DNA of 64,000 nt from Streptomyces sp. NBC_01304 (GCF_035975855.1 NZ_CP109055.1:3534001-3598000); one strand, 5' to 3'. Numbered from the stretch's first letter, positions 36,953 through 46,809 are shown. Numbers and translations are program-made. Notes: generated from the letters alone by a model not told the origin.

Positions 36953-37001
36953 TGGTCCGTCTCCCTCTTTCTTGCTTTCTCCGTACGTTCTTCTACGTAC
37001 G

Positions 37002-37295
37002 TCAATCATCGTCGCCGTGCAGCCGTCGGCGCACCGACAGCAGGTCCACTTCCGGCCGGGCGGCGACCAGGCGCTCGCACCGGTCGAGCACGTCCGACAG
37101 GTGCCCCGAGTCCCCCGACACCACCGCCACACCGATCTCGGCCCTGCGATGGAGGTTCTGGTCGCCGACCTCCGCCACGCTCACCGCGAACTTGCGATGC
37201 AGCTCGGCGACGATCGGCCGGACGACGGAGCGTTTCTCCTTCAACGACCGTACGTCGCCGAGGAGCAGATCGAAGGACAGAGTCCCCACATACAT
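37002..37295 (-). CDS. DUF503 (YlxP-like) protein
   Basis: 97 residues from ATG 37295. It contains the DUF503 pattern: a first strand MYVGTLSFDLLL, then SLKEKRSVVRPI and a conserved EVGDQNLHRRAEIG segment. In B. subtilis the homologue YlxP lies in the nusA-infB operon, and the family is linked to ribosome maturation. It is separated from rbfA by 49 bp and from infB by two hairpins, so its expression may be weak readthrough or an own promoter. The Shine-Dalgarno is poor. Confidence 0.85.
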   Translation of the reverse strand: MYVGTLSFDLLLGDVRSLKEKRSVVRPIVAELHRKFAVSVAEVGDQNLHRRAEIGVAVVSGDSGHLSDVLDRCERLVAARPEVDLLSVRRRLHGDDD

Positions 37296-37399
37296 GTATG
37301 TCCGGATGTCCCGCCGGTACGGGTTCGAGGGCCCTGCCGGTCCGTGGGCCGCCGCAGGGGCGCCCTTGGCAGGGACGTCGAAACCGTACACGCAACGGC

Positions 37400-37439
37400 C
37401 GGGGCCGATCGACGGAATTTCTCCCGTCGACCGGCCCCG
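37400..37439 (-). terminator. Main hairpin after infB
   Basis: A 16-bp stem with one mismatch (37400-37415 with 37424-37439) and an 8-nt loop lies 38 bp after the infB stop. It separates infB from the DUF503 gene. Confidence 0.8.
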
Positions 37440-37448
37440 AACCGTGCA

Positions 37449-37465
37449 CCGGGGCAAGGCCCCGG
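37449..37465 (-). terminator. Short hairpin immediately after infB
   Basis: CCGGGGC and GCCCCGG with a 3-nt loop, 12 bp past the infB stop, forming a tandem with the hairpin beyond it. Confidence 0.55.
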
Positions 37466-37476
37466 AGCGATGCTGA

Positions 37477-40400
37477 TCAGCCGCGCGGCTTCTCGCGCAT
37501 CTCGTACGTCGCGATGACGTCGTCGATCTTGATGTCGTTGAAGTTTCCGAGGTTGATACCGCCCTCGAAGCCTTCGCGGATCTCGGTGACGTCGTCCTTG
37601 AAGCGGCGCAGACCGGAGATGGTGAGGTTCTCCGCGATGACCTTGCCATCGCGAAGCAGGCGCGCCTTGGTGTTGCGCTTGACCTCGCCGGACCGGATGA
37701 GCACACCGGCGATGTTGCCCAGCTTGGACGAACGGAAGATCTCGCGGACCTCCGCCGTACCGAGCTCGACCTCTTCGTACTCCGGCTTGAGCATGCCCTT
37801 GAGGGCCGCTTCGATTTCCTCGATCGCCTGGTAGATGACCGAGTAGTAACGGACGTCCACACCCTCGCGCTCGGCCATCTGCGCGGCACGACCGGCCGCA
37901 CGGACGTTGAAGCCGATGACGATGGCGTCGGAGCCCATGGCCAGGTCGATGTCCGACTCGGTGACCGCACCCACACCGCGGTGCAGCACCCGGATGTCGA
38001 CCTCTTCGCCGACGTCGAGCTGGAGCAGCGAGGCCTCGAGGGCCTCCACCGAACCGGACGCGTCGCCCTTGATGATGATGTTGAGGTCCTGCACCAGGCC
38101 CGCCTTGAGCACCTGGTCGAGGTCCTCGAGGGACACCCGGCGGGTGCGCTTGGCGAACGCGGCGTTGCGCTCACGGGCGGCGCGCTTCTCGGCGATCTGA
38201 CGCGCGGTGCGGTCTTCGTCGACAACCAGGAAGTTGTCGCCGGCGCCCGGCACGTTGGTCAGACCGAGGACGAGGACCGGCGTCGAGGGCTCAGCGACCT
38301 CGACGTTCTCGCCCTTGTCGTCGAGCATGGCGCGCACGCGGCCGTAGGCGTCGCCCGCGACCATCGTGTCGCCGACGCGCAGCGTGCCTCGCTGGACCAG
38401 GACGGTGGCGACAGCACCACGGCCCTTGTCCAGGTGGGCCTCGATCGCAATACCCTGCGCGTCCTGCTCCGGGTTGGCCCGCAGGTCGAGCGAGGCATCC
38501 GCGGTCAGGACCACGGCCTCGAGCAGGGAGTCGATGTTCAGACCCTGCTTGGCGGAGATGTCGACGAACATGGTGTCGCCGCCGTACTCCTCGGCCACCA
38601 GACCGAACTCGGTGAGCTGACCGCGCACCTTGGTCGGGTCGGCACCCTCGACGTCGATCTTGTTGACCGCGACCACGATCGGCACGTCGGCCGCCTTGGC
38701 GTGGTTCAACGCTTCGATCGTCTGCGGCATGACACCGTCGTTGGCCGCCACCACGAGGATCGCGATGTCGGTCGACTTGGCACCACGGGCACGCATGGCG
38801 GTGAACGCCTCGTGACCCGGGGTGTCGATGAAGGTGATCTTGCGCTCTTCACCGTTGACCTCGGAGGAGACCTGGTACGCACCGATGTGCTGCGTAATAC
38901 CGCCGGCCTCGCCCGCAACGACGTTCGTCTTGCGGATCGCGTCCAGAAGTCGGGTCTTACCGTGGTCGACGTGACCCATGACGGTCACGACCGGCGGACG
39001 CGAGACGAGGAACTCCTCGCCGCCCTCGTCCTCGCCGAACTCGATGTCGAAGGACTCGAGAAGCTCGCGGTCCTCCTCCTCCGGGCTGACGATCTCGACG
39101 GTGTAGTTCATCTCGCCGCCGAGCAGGTGCAGCGTCTCGTCGGAGACGGACTGCGTGGCAGTGACCATCTCGCCGAGGTTCATCATCACGGCCACGAGCG
39201 ACGCCGGGTTGGCGTTGATCTTCTCCGCGAAGTCGGTCAGCGAAGCACCACGCGACAGGCGAACGGTCTCGCCGTTGCCGCGCGGCAGCATGATGCCGCC
39301 CACCGACGGGGCCTGCATGGCCTCGTACTCCTGGCGCCTCTGCCGCTTCGACTTGCGACCACGACGCGCGGGACCACCGGGACGACCGAAGGCACCCTGC
39401 GTGCCACCACGGGCACCGGGACCACCGGGACGACCGCCACCGGGGCGACCGGCGAAACCGCCGCCACCACCGGGACGACCGGCGAAACCGCCGCCACCGC
39501 CACCGGGACCACCGGGACGACCGGCGAAACCGCCGCCACCGCCACCGGGACCGCCCGGACGACCGGCGAAGCCGGGACGACCTGCGCCGCCGCCACCGCC
39601 GGGACGACCGCCGCCACCGGGACCACGGCCACCGCCGCCGCCGGGGCCACCACCGGGACGCGGACCGGCAGCGGGACGCTGCGGCATCATGCCCGGGTTG
39701 GGACGGTTACCGCCGCCGCCGGGACGCGGGCCACCGGGGCCTGCACCCTGCGGACGAGGCATGCCACCGGGGCTCGGACGGGCGCCGCCCTGACCCTGGG
39801 GACGGGGACCACCCTGGCCTGCACCCTGCGGGCGCGGGCCGCCACCCTGGCCGGCGCCGGGGGCGCCACCAGGTCCACCGGGGCCCGGACGGGCGCCGCC
39901 GGGACGGGGCGCCTGGGGGCGCGCCATGCCGGTGGAACCGCCGGACGTGAAGGGGTTGTTGCCCGGACGCGGACCCGCGGGACGGGCACCACCGGGACGG
40001 GCGGGACGCTCGCCGCCGGGACGCGGGGCACGCTCGCCACGGTCACCGCCGGGACGGGACTGGCCCTGACCACCCTGACCACCCTGGCCGGGGGCCGGAC
40101 GGCCACCGGGCTTGGGAGCGCCGGGGCGCGCACCTGCGGGCTTCTGACCGGCCGGGGCCGGAGCCGGGGCGGACGGAGCTGCAGCGGCCGGGGGCGCGCT
40201 GAACTCCGGCTGCGCCACGGGGGCAGGAGCCGGCTTGACCGCGGGCTTCGGGCCGGGACGGGGTCCGGGCGCCGCAGGGCTCGCGGGCTTCTCTGCCGCG
40301 GCGGGCTTGGCGACAGGCGCCGCCGGCGCGGGCTTGGGGGCGGCGGGCTTGGCAGCCCCCGCCGGGGACGGTGCCGGCGCGGCCGGCTTCGCGGGCGCGC

Positions 40401-40608
40401 TCTTGCGCGGCGCCGCGGGCTTGGCAGCGGACTTGCCGGCGTTGCCACCGGGTCCCTGCAAAGCGTCGGTCAACTTGCGTACAACAGGCGCCTCGATCGT
40501 CGAGGACGCCGAACGTACGAACTCACCGAGTTCCTGGAGCTTGGCCATGACGACCTTGCTCTCAACTCCGAACTCCTTGGCGAGTTCGTATACCCGGACC
40601 TTAGCCAC
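37477..40608 (-). CDS. infB: Translation initiation factor IF-2
   Basis: 1043 residues from GTG 40608 with AGGAG at a good distance. The N-terminal domain is followed by a very long low-complexity region (about 45-430): first Ala/Pro/Lys-rich, then Gly/Arg/Pro-rich with [13 protein letters not shown] repeats. The GTPase has G1 GHVDHGKT (about 540-548), G3 DTPGH and G4 NKID; domains II, III and IV are complete to the end. Brings initiator tRNA to the 30S subunit. The leader carries mini-ORFs and a hairpin, described separately. Confidence 0.97.
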   Translation of the reverse strand: MAKVRVYELAKEFGVESKVVMAKLQELGEFVRSASSTIEAPVVRKLTDALQGPGGNAGKSAAKPAAPRKSAPAKPAAPAPSPAGAAKPAAPKPAPAAPVAKPAAAEKPASPAAPGPRPGPKPAVKPAPAPVAQPEFSAPPAAAAPSAPAPAPAGQKPAGARPGAPKPGGRPAPGQGGQGGQGQSRPGGDRGERAPRPGGERPARPGGARPAGPRPGNNPFTSGGSTGMARPQAPRPGGARPGPGGPGGAPGAGQGGGPRPQGAGQGGPRPQGQGGARPSPGGMPRPQGAGPGGPRPGGGGNRPNPGMMPQRPAAGPRPGGGPGGGGGRGPGGGGRPGGGGGAGRPGFAGRPGGPGGGGGGFAGRPGGPGGGGGGFAGRPGGGGGFAGRPGGGRPGGPGARGGTQGAFGRPGGPARRGRKSKRQRRQEYEAMQAPSVGGIMLPRGNGETVRLSRGASLTDFAEKINANPASLVAVMMNLGEMVTATQSVSDETLHLLGGEMNYTVEIVSPEEEDRELLESFDIEFGEDEGGEEFLVSRPPVVTVMGHVDHGKTRLLDAIRKTNVVAGEAGGITQHIGAYQVSSEVNGEERKITFIDTPGHEAFTAMRARGAKSTDIAILVVAANDGVMPQTIEALNHAKAADVPIVVAVNKIDVEGADPTKVRGQLTEFGLVAEEYGGDTMFVDISAKQGLNIDSLLEAVVLTADASLDLRANPEQDAQGIAIEAHLDKGRGAVATVLVQRGTLRVGDTMVAGDAYGRVRAMLDDKGENVEVAEPSTPVLVLGLTNVPGAGDNFLVVDEDRTARQIAEKRAARERNAAFAKRTRRVSLEDLDQVLKAGLVQDLNIIIKGDASGSVEALEASLLQLDVGEEVDIRVLHRGVGAVTESDIDLAMGSDAIVIGFNVRAAGRAAQMAEREGVDVRYYSVIYQAIEEIEAALKGMLKPEYEEVELGTAEVREIFRSSKLGNIAGVLIRSGEVKRNTKARLLRDGKVIAENLTISGLRRFKDDVTEIREGFEGGINLGNFNDIKIDDVIATYEMREKPRG

Positions 40609-40621
40609 TTCGCTCCTTTTA

Positions 40622-40641
40622 GGTCCGGGTTACGCCGGACC
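40622..40641 (-). promoter_or_regulatory. Hairpin 4 nt upstream of the infB ribosome site
   Basis: On the mRNA GGTCCGG-N6-CCGGACC forms a perfect 7-bp stem ending four bases before AAAGGAG/AGGAG of infB. It could restrict ribosome access or protect the leader. Confidence 0.55.
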
Positions 40642-40645
40642 GTCG

Positions 40646-40688
40646 CTACTTCATGGGCGTACTCATCGCGTGCTCATCGAGTGCTCAT
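40646..40688 (-). promoter_or_regulatory. Chain of three overlapping mini-ORFs in the infB leader
   Basis: On the minus strand ATG 40688 encodes MSTR then TGA, ATG 40677 encodes MSTR then TGA, and ATG 40666 encodes MSTPMK then TAG (ending at 40646). Each start overlaps the previous stop in ATGA. They arise from three 11-bp tandem units (40657-40667, 40668-40678, 40679-40689). An AGGTCGAG lies before the first ATG. The last stop is 37 bp before infB. Confidence 0.5.
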
Positions 40689-40689
40689 C
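40657..40689. repeat. Three 11-bp tandem units upstream of infB
   Basis: Units GCGTACTCATC, GCGTGCTCATC and GAGTGCTCATC. The period is one helical turn and is not a multiple of three. Confidence 0.85.
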
Positions 40690-40755
40690 GCAATCTCGAC
40701 CTACTTCCAACTCGCGGTGGTATCGGGCCGCACGGGGCTCCGCACGGCACACTTC

Positions 40756-41034
40756 TTACGGTTTCGCCTGCTCGACATACCGGCTCAGAGCCGCGGTGTC
40801 GAGCGGCCCCCGGACTCGGAACGACCGGGAGAACGCCCGGCGGCGCACCGCCAGGTCCAGACAGGCCGACACGGGGTGCACATACGCACCTCGGCCGGGC
40901 AGCGTACCGCGCGGGTCGGGGACGCAGGCGTCCTCGACCAACACGATCCGCAACAGCTCACTCTGGGCCGCTCGCTCCCGGCAACCCACGCAGGTTCGCT
41001 CAGGGCATGCTCGGGCATGCGTCCGGCCAGACAC
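40756..41034 (-). CDS. ylxR: YlxR (DUF448) RNA-binding protein
   Basis: 92 residues from GTG 41034. The YlxR pattern TCVGCRER is near the N-terminus with a G-R-G-A-Y-V-H segment further on. YlxR/RnpM proteins bind RNA and modulate RNase P and nucleoid-associated expression. Usual place between nusA and infB. The Shine-Dalgarno (GGGGAGG) lies unusually far upstream (11 bases). Confidence 0.88.
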   Translation of the reverse strand: MSGRTHARACPERTCVGCRERAAQSELLRIVLVEDACVPDPRGTLPGRGAYVHPVSACLDLAVRRRAFSRSFRVRGPLDTAALSRYVEQAKP

Positions 41035-41183
41035 GCTTAAGTCTACCTCCCCGCAACGACCTCACCCATTTGGGGCAAGAATCGAACGGCTGTCGTCTTG
41101 ATCTCGTTCTTCGCAGATCGGAGCCGAGATCCGCTCGAGCCCGGGTCGAGCCCGGGCCGATCGTCGCTCGGCCCCTGCGCCGA

Positions 41184-42170
41184 CTACCGCTCGGGCTGCT
41201 CGGTGTCCGGGCGGATGTCGATGCGCCAGCCGGTGAGGCGGGCGGCCAGGCGGGCGTTCTGGCCCTCCTTGCCGATGGCGAGCGACAGCTGGTAGTCCGG
41301 CACGGTCACCCGGGCCGAGCGGGCCGCCAGGTCGACGACCTCGACCTTGCTGACGCGGGCCGGGGACAGGGCGTTGGCCACCATGTCCGCCGGGTCGTCC
41401 GACCAGTCGACGATGTCGATCTTCTCGCCGTTGAGCTCGGCCATGACGTTGCGCACACGGCCGCCCATCGGGCCGATGCAGGCACCCTTGGCGTTCAGGC
41501 CGGAGCGGGTGGACCGTACGGCGATCTTGGTGCGGTGGCCGGCCTCGCGGGCGATGGCGGAGATCTCCACCGAGCCGTCCGCGATCTCCGGGACCTCCAG
41601 CGCGAAGAGCTTCTTCACGAGGTTCGGGTGCGTGCGCGACAGGGTCACGGACGGACCGCGGACGCCCTTGGCCACCCGGACCACGTACGAGCGCAGCCGC
41701 TGCCCGTGCTCGTACGTCTCGCCCGGGACCTGCTCCTGCACCGGCAGGATCGCCTCGAGCTTGCCGATGTCGACAAGGACGTTCTTCGGGTCGCGGCCCT
41801 GCTGGACGACGCCCGTGACGATGTCGCCCTCACGGCCGGCGTACTCGCCGAGCGTCGCGTCGTCCTCGGCGTCGCGCAGGCGCTGCAGGATGACCTGCTT
41901 GGCGGTCGTCGCGGCGATCCGGCCGAAGTCGGACGGGGTGTCGTCGAACTCCTTGGGCTCCTGGCCCTCTTCGAGGTCGTCGGCCTCTTCCTTCGCCCAC
42001 ACGGTCACATGCCCGCTGTCGCGGTCGAGCTTGACGCGCGCGCGGCGGCGGCTTCCCTCGGTGCGGTGGTAGGCGATGAGGAGCGCCGACTCGATCGCCT
42101 CGACCAGCAGGTCGAAGGAGATCTCCTTCTCCCGGACCAGACCCCGCAGGGCACTCATGTCGATGTCCAC
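41184..42170 (-). CDS. nusA: Transcription termination/antitermination factor NusA
   Basis: 328 residues, typical for actinobacterial NusA that lacks the C-terminal acidic repeats. GTG 42170 with AGGAGG at seven bases is the start, two bases after the rimP stop. N-terminal RNAP-binding domain, S1 domain (around 130-200) and two KH domains (around 215-310, with [10 protein letters not shown] and [17 protein letters not shown]). Controls pausing, termination and rRNA antitermination. Confidence 0.96.
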   Translation of the reverse strand: MDIDMSALRGLVREKEISFDLLVEAIESALLIAYHRTEGSRRRARVKLDRDSGHVTVWAKEEADDLEEGQEPKEFDDTPSDFGRIAATTAKQVILQRLRDAEDDATLGEYAGREGDIVTGVVQQGRDPKNVLVDIGKLEAILPVQEQVPGETYEHGQRLRSYVVRVAKGVRGPSVTLSRTHPNLVKKLFALEVPEIADGSVEISAIAREAGHRTKIAVRSTRSGLNAKGACIGPMGGRVRNVMAELNGEKIDIVDWSDDPADMVANALSPARVSKVEVVDLAARSARVTVPDYQLSLAIGKEGQNARLAARLTGWRIDIRPDTEQPER

Positions 42171-42172
42171 GG

Positions 42173-42712
42173 CTACGCCTCCTCTTCGTTCTCTGCGTCT
42201 GCGTCTTCTGCGTCTGCGTCGTCTGCGTTCTTGTTCTTGCGGTTGAACTCGACCTCTACGCGCGCCTTGGCGATCTCGCCGAAGGTGAGCCTGCGGGCGG
42301 TGGGCTTGCGCCCCTTCACGCCCGGCACCTCTAGGTCGAGGCCTTCGTCGTCCACACCCAGGATGCGCGCGATGAGCTCGCCGCCGCCGTCGGTCAGCTG
42401 GAACTTCACCAGGCGGTCGACAGCTCGCTCGTAGTGGCGGTGCTCGGTCAGCGGGCGCTCGGCGCCCGGGGAGCCGACCTCGAGGTTGTACTCGCCGGCG
42501 CCCATGGCGTCCGTCTCGTCGAGCTTCGCGGAGAGCGCGCGGCTCACCTCCGCGATCTGGTCCAGATCCACGCCGGACTCGGAGTCGATCACGACTCGCA
42601 GCACACGCTTGCGCCCTACGGATTCCACTTCGATCTCTTCAAGATCGAGGCCCTGGGAGCTGACGAGGGGTTCCAGTAGGTCCCGCAGCCTCTCGCTCTG
42701 GGTCGTGCTCAT
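42173..42712 (-). CDS. rimP: Ribosome maturation factor RimP
   Basis: 179 residues with the RimP signature [21 protein letters not shown] and the D-x-x-Y-x-L-E-V-G-S-P-G segment around residues 80-90 ([16 protein letters not shown]). The C-terminal 20 residues are Asp/Glu/Ala-rich. First gene of the rimP-nusA-ylxR-infB operon; GAGGAG precedes ATG 42712. Needed for 30S assembly. Confidence 0.95.
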   Translation of the reverse strand: MSTTQSERLRDLLEPLVSSQGLDLEEIEVESVGRKRVLRVVIDSESGVDLDQIAEVSRALSAKLDETDAMGAGEYNLEVGSPGAERPLTEHRHYERAVDRLVKFQLTDGGGELIARILGVDDEGLDLEVPGVKGRKPTARRLTFGEIAKARVEVEFNRKNKNADDADAEDADAENEEEA

Positions 42713-42902
42713 CCGGGTGACTCCTCGGCCGCGTGTGCTGTTGTGGTTGCCTTGCTGGACGCAAGTGCAGGTCTGCGTGTCAGGTCAAAGGGTATCCGGT
42801 CGCGCAGGGTGTTGCCGCCCGCCCGTCGCCCGACCACCGCCCCTCAACGACGGCGCTACGCGCCGACTGCACCCATCGGGTCGGCCCGAAGGTACGGTGA
42901 TC

Positions 42903-42929
42903 AAGGGCTGTGGCCCTTCTCCTGTTTTT
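42903..42929 (+). terminator. Terminator-like hairpin with U-tract before the lipoprotein gene
   Basis: AAGGGC at 42903-42908 pairs with GCCCTT at 42913-42918, followed by a run of five T at 42925-42929. It lies 41 bp before the likely GTG start. A U-tract is rare in this genome, so an attenuator is possible. Confidence 0.4.
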
Positions 42930-42969
42930 CTTCCAGATCCTTCTTACGAGCCTCACGAGGACGTCTGCC

Positions 42970-43488
42970 GTGCCGTTCACCACGCCGTCGCGTACAGGGT
43001 CCCGCCCGGGCCCCCACAGAAGGAGCCTGCTCGCCGCAGCCACCGGAGCCGCGCTGCTCACGGGCTGCTCCGACAGCGGCTCGGACACCGCGGGAAAGCG
43101 CCCCAAGGCCGCCGCACAGGCACGCGTGCGCGCCGCCCGGGAGAGCGCGGGGCTCGTCGAGCACTACGACGCGGTGATCGCGGCGTACCCGGCGCTCGCG
43201 GACCGGCTGCGGCCGCTGCGCACGGAGGCCGGGCGGCACCTGGACGCGTTCGGAGGGCCGCCGAAGCCGTCCGCCTCCCCCTCGGCCTCCGCGTCGCCGG
43301 ACGCCCCCGTCCACGTACCGGCGTCCGAGAAGGAAGCGCTCGCCTCGCTGGCCGCGGCGGAGCGCCGGCTGGCCGACGCCCGGCGCAAGGCGCTCCTGGA
43401 CGCCCCCGCGGAGCAGGCGAGGCTCCTCGCCTCGGTCGCTGCGGCGGGCGACGCGCACGCGTATCTGCTCGGGGAGGCCGGCCGATGA
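42970..43488 (+). CDS. Tat-type lipoprotein, unknown function
   Basis: 172 residues from GTG 42970 with GAGGA at nine bases; ATG 42910 would add 20 hydrophobic residues. RRSLLAAATGAALLTGC is a twin-arginine-like signal with a lipobox ending in Cys (residue about 33), so the protein should be lipidated at the outer membrane face. The rest is helical and Ala/Arg-rich with a Ser/Pro linker (about 95-115). The stop overlaps the downstream ferritin-like gene (ATGA). I cannot name a family. Confidence 0.75.
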   Translation: MPFTTPSRTGSRPGPHRRSLLAAATGAALLTGCSDSGSDTAGKRPKAAAQARVRAARESAGLVEHYDAVIAAYPALADRLRPLRTEAGRHLDAFGGPPKPSASPSASASPDAPVHVPASEKEALASLAAAERRLADARRKALLDAPAEQARLLASVAAAGDAHAYLLGEAGR

Positions 43489-43949
43489 GCTCCGAACTGC
43501 TTGACACGTACCAGGCCGCGCTGCGGGCCGAGCACGCCGCGGTCTACGGGTACGGGGTCGTGGGCGGCCGGATCCGCGAGGGCCGCCGCGACGAGGCGCG
43601 CTCGGCGTACGACGCGCACCGGGCCCGCCGTGACGAACTGCAGCGCACCGTGCGGGACTTGGGCGGCACCCCGGAGCAGGCGTCGGCGGCGTACGCGCTG
43701 CCGTTCCCGGTGCCGGACTCCGCTGCGGCGACCCGGCTCGCCGCCGATGTCGAGGACCGGGTCGCGGGCGTCTACGCCGATGTCGTACGCGCCACCGAGG
43801 GCGAGCGGCGGTCCGCCGCAGCCGACGCGCTGCGCGAGGCGGCGGTGCGGGCGGTGCGCTGGCGGGGCAGCAGCGTAGCCTTCCCTGGGCTCGCCGAGCG
43901 GGCCACGGCCGCTGCGCCGCCGCCCTCCGCCGCGACGCCGCAGACCTGA
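43485..43949 (+). CDS. DUF4439 ferritin-like protein
   Basis: 154 residues. An AEHAAVYGYGV motif near residue 15 and a second helix pair with E/H residues fit the ferritin-like DUF4439 fold; the canonical ExxH metal ligands are partly visible (EHAA). Start ATG overlaps the stop of the lipoprotein gene. The C-terminal 20 residues are Ala/Pro-rich. A soluble protein paired with a lipoprotein suggests a small redox or metal-binding unit at the membrane; inference. Confidence 0.75.
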   Translation: MSSELLDTYQAALRAEHAAVYGYGVVGGRIREGRRDEARSAYDAHRARRDELQRTVRDLGGTPEQASAAYALPFPVPDSAAATRLAADVEDRVAGVYADVVRATEGERRSAAADALREAAVRAVRWRGSSVAFPGLAERATAAAPPPSAATPQT

Positions 43950-43997
43950 GCAGCACCACTGACGACACTGAGCAGGGCGAAAGGAATCACTCAGCGC

Positions 43998-44897
43998 ATG
44001 TCGCGCATGGCTTTCGAACCGCCGCAGCGCCTGGTCCGGGCGCTCGGCGAATCCCCGGACGTCGACTCGTCCGGCTGGCTCGACCGGCTGCCCGAACTGG
44101 CCGAAGCGGCCGCCCTTCGGGGCGAGTTGAGCGTCGAGCGGGTGCACGAGCCCGGCGGGCGCTCCAGCCTGGTCGCCCTCGTGCGACAGGCGGACGACGC
44201 CCCCGCCGTACTGAAGCTCGCCCCGCCGGCCGCCCGGCCGGACCTGGAGGCCGCGGCGCTGGCCCACTGGGACGGCTGGGGCGCGTGCCGGCTGCTGTCC
44301 GCCTCGGACGGGTTCCTCGTCCTTGAGCGGCTGCACCCGGAGGTGTCGCTGCGGGCGCTGCCCGAGGCGAAGGCGCTGCTCGAGGCGGCGGGGACGGTGC
44401 GGCGGCTGTGGGTCGAGCCGCCTGCCGGGCACGGCTTCGAGTCCGTTGCCGCCCGGACGGAGCGGCGGGGCTCGGCGATGGCGTCGGCGGACGCGTCGGT
44501 ACGTCCGCTCGTCGATGCGGCGCTTGCCGCGCGGGCCGAGCTGGTGGCGTCGCCGGATGCCGAAGTGGTGCTGCTGCACGGGGAGTTCGGGCAGGGCAAG
44601 GTCCTTGCCGGCGATCGGACGCCGTGGCTCACGGTGGGGCCCTCGCCGGTGGTGGGCGAGCGGGCGTACGACCTGGGCCGGCTGGCCCTGGACCGGCTCG
44701 ATGACCTGGTCGCGTCCAGCAGTGGGGCCGGTACGGCCCGGCGCCGGGTCTCCAAGCTGGCGGATTCGCTGGAGGTCGATCGGGATCGGGCTCGGGGGTG
44801 GACGCTGTTCCGGGCCGTCGACTCGGGCACGCGGGCCCTTCGGGCGGGGCGGCGTCGTCAGGCCGAGGTGCTGCTCGAGTTCGCGTCCTGGCTTTGA
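43998..44897 (+). CDS. Aminoglycoside phosphotransferase-like protein, probably inactive
   Basis: 299 residues. The APH fold is recognisable in the C-terminal half by VLLHGEFGQGKVL (near residue 192) and WLTVGPSPVVGERAYDLGRL (near 213). The active family reads HGD-x-x-x-x-N and ID-P; here the catalytic Asp is Glu, the Asn is Lys and the Mg-binding Asp is Gly, so kinase activity is doubtful. The N-terminal half is a regular Ala/Leu lobe. It lies 48 bp after the DUF4439 gene and is convergent with proS across a repeat element. A pseudokinase role or an orphan resistance gene decaying in place are both possible. Confidence 0.82.
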   Translation: MSRMAFEPPQRLVRALGESPDVDSSGWLDRLPELAEAAALRGELSVERVHEPGGRSSLVALVRQADDAPAVLKLAPPAARPDLEAAALAHWDGWGACRLLSASDGFLVLERLHPEVSLRALPEAKALLEAAGTVRRLWVEPPAGHGFESVAARTERRGSAMASADASVRPLVDAALAARAELVASPDAEVVLLHGEFGQGKVLAGDRTPWLTVGPSPVVGERAYDLGRLALDRLDDLVASSSGAGTARRRVSKLADSLEVDRDRARGWTLFRAVDSGTRALRAGRRRQAEVLLEFASWL

Positions 44898-44898
44898 G

Positions 44899-45027
44899 TT
44901 TCCCCGCCCCGCCCCTTCCCGAAAGTCCTGCGGACGGCCTGGGGCTTTGCCCCTAGCCCCCTTTGTCCTCAAACGCCGGACGGGCTGATTCATCAGAGAT
45001 GAATCAGCCCGTCCGGCGTTTGAGGAC
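44899..45027. repeat. Dispersed intergenic repeat, copy B, with 30-bp perfect hairpin
   Basis: Positions 44965-44994 and 44998-45027 are perfect reverse complements around a 3-nt loop. The left half matches copy A (29974-30095) in opposite orientation for about 90 bp. It lies between two convergent genes, 1 bp after one stop and 4 bp before the other, so it serves as a bidirectional terminator. Confidence 0.88.
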
Positions 45028-45031
45028 TAAA

Positions 45032-46732
45032 TCAGTTGGCGGTGATCCGCGCGATCGCCTCCGCCACCGGCAGCTCCTCGCGCTCCCCGGTCCGGCGGTC
45101 CTTGAGCTCGACCACGCCCTCCGCGGTGCGGCGGCCCGCGACCAGGATGGTCGGGACGCCGATCAGCTCCGCGTCGGTGAACTTCACGCCCGGCGAGACC
45201 CCGGCCCGGTCGTCCACCAGGACCCGAACGCCCGCGGCGCTCAGCTGCTCGGACACGTCCAGCGCCAGCTCGATCTGGGCCGCCTTGCCCGCCGCCACGA
45301 CGTGGACGTCGGCAGGGGCGACCTCGGCCGCCCAGCACAGGCCCTTGTCGTCGGCCGACTGCTCGGCGAGCGCGGCCACGGCACGCGAGACGCCGATGCC
45401 GTACGAGCCCATCGTGACCCGCACCGGCTTGCCCTGCTGGCCGAGGACGTCGAGCTGGAAGGCGTCGGCGTACTTGCGGCCGAGCTGGAAGATGTGGCCG
45501 ATCTCGATGGCACGGTCCAGCTTGAGGCCGGTGCCGCAGGACGGGCAGGGGTCGCCCTCCTGGACCACGACGACGTCCACGTACTCCTCGACCTCGAAGT
45601 CACGGCCCGCGACGACGTTCTTGGCGTGCTTGCCCTGCTTGTTGGCGCCCGTGATCCACGAGGTGCCGGGGGCGATCCGCGGGTCGGCCAGGTACGTGAC
45701 CTTGCCGAGGCCCTGCGGGCCGACGTATCCGCGTACGAGATCGACGCGGCCCTCGAAGTCCTCGGCCGTCACCAGCTCGACGGCGGCCGGCGCGAAGTGC
45801 GCCTCGACCTTGTCCATGTCGACCTCGCGGTCGCCGGGAACACCGATGGCGACGATGTCGCCGTCGACCTTGACGAGGAGGTTCTTCAGGGTGGCCGACG
45901 CGGGGACGTCCAGGTGCGCGGCAAGGGTCTCGATGGTCGGGGTGTCCGGGGTGTCCAGCTCCTCCACCGCGGGCACCGCGCTGCCGTCGACCGGCTTGAG
46001 GGCGTACGTGATCGCCTCGGTGTTGGCGGCGAAGTCGCAGCTCGGGCAGTCCGCGAAGGTGTCCTCGCCGGCGGTGGCCGGGGCAAGGAACTCCTCGGAC
46101 TTGGAGCCTCCCATCGCACCGGCGGTCGCGGCGCAGATGCGGTAGTCGAGGCCCAGGCGCTCGAAGATCTTCTGGTACGCGGCGCGGTGCAGCGCGTACG
46201 ACTCGGCGAGGCCCTCGTCGGTCGTGTCGAAGGAGTACGAGTCCTTCATCAGGAACTCGCGGCCGCGCAGCACACCGGCGCGGGGGCGGGCCTCGTCGCG
46301 GTACTTGGTCTGGATCTGGTAGAGGATCACCGGCAGGTCCTTGTAGGACGAGCACTGGTCCTTCACCAGCTGGGTGAAGATCTCCTCGTGGGTCGGGCCG
46401 AGGAGGTAGTCGCCGCCCCGGCGGTCCTTGAGGCGGAACAGCTCGGCGCCGTACTCCTCCCAGCGGCCGGTCGCCTCGTACGGCTCCTTCGGCAGCAGCG
46501 CGGGGAGCAGCACCTCCTGGGCGCCGACGGCGTCCATCTCCTCGCGCACGATGCGCTCGACGTTGGCGAGGACCTTCAGGCCGAGCGGCAGCCAGGACCA
46601 GACGCCGGCGGCGGTGCGGCGTACGTAGCCCGCGCGGACGAGCAGCTTGTGGCTGAGCACCTCGGCGTCCGCCGGGTCGTCACGCAGTGTCTTGACCATC
46701 AATCGGGACATGCGCTGGACCTGGGCTGCCAT
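45032..46732 (-). CDS. proS: Prolyl-tRNA synthetase, bacterial type
   Basis: 566 residues from ATG 46732 with AGGAG at nine bases; the frame is open upstream without a site. Class II motifs: motif 1 near [18 protein letters not shown], motif 2 near [18 protein letters not shown] and motif 3 near [13 protein letters not shown]. The editing (INS, YbaK-like) domain lies between about 240 and 380 and deacylates Ala-tRNA(Pro). CPSC near residue 393 may bind zinc. The C-terminal anticodon domain is complete. No T-box leader is seen. Confidence 0.96.
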   Translation of the reverse strand: MAAQVQRMSRLMVKTLRDDPADAEVLSHKLLVRAGYVRRTAAGVWSWLPLGLKVLANVERIVREEMDAVGAQEVLLPALLPKEPYEATGRWEEYGAELFRLKDRRGGDYLLGPTHEEIFTQLVKDQCSSYKDLPVILYQIQTKYRDEARPRAGVLRGREFLMKDSYSFDTTDEGLAESYALHRAAYQKIFERLGLDYRICAATAGAMGGSKSEEFLAPATAGEDTFADCPSCDFAANTEAITYALKPVDGSAVPAVEELDTPDTPTIETLAAHLDVPASATLKNLLVKVDGDIVAIGVPGDREVDMDKVEAHFAPAAVELVTAEDFEGRVDLVRGYVGPQGLGKVTYLADPRIAPGTSWITGANKQGKHAKNVVAGRDFEVEEYVDVVVVQEGDPCPSCGTGLKLDRAIEIGHIFQLGRKYADAFQLDVLGQQGKPVRVTMGSYGIGVSRAVAALAEQSADDKGLCWAAEVAPADVHVVAAGKAAQIELALDVSEQLSAAGVRVLVDDRAGVSPGVKFTDAELIGVPTILVAGRRTAEGVVELKDRRTGEREELPVAEAIARITAN

Positions 46733-46809
46733 GGTGAACACTCCTGCTGGGATCAGTCTCTGAATGCTCAGGAGGTTAGCCGGGGGGCGGCCGGGTGCGG
46801 TAATCGGAT

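Noticed and set aside
39380..39660. Repeats inside infB resembling a CRISPR or satellite
   Set aside because: They are in-frame codons for [15 protein letters not shown] repeats of the IF-2 linker, with no spacers.
37981..41040. Long plus-strand reading frame (1019 residues) opposite infB
   Set aside because: It is the antisense of infB and the ylxR leader, Thr/Ala-rich by composition only, with no family motif.
44899..45027. Insertion sequence ends around the 30-bp hairpin
   Set aside because: No transposase or target-site duplication is visible and the same core occurs without hairpin elsewhere; it is kept as a repeat/terminator.
46733..46809. T-box riboswitch ahead of proS
   Set aside because: The gap is 77 bp and shows no T-box sequence, specifier loop or antiterminator; actinobacterial T-boxes are mainly known for ileS.
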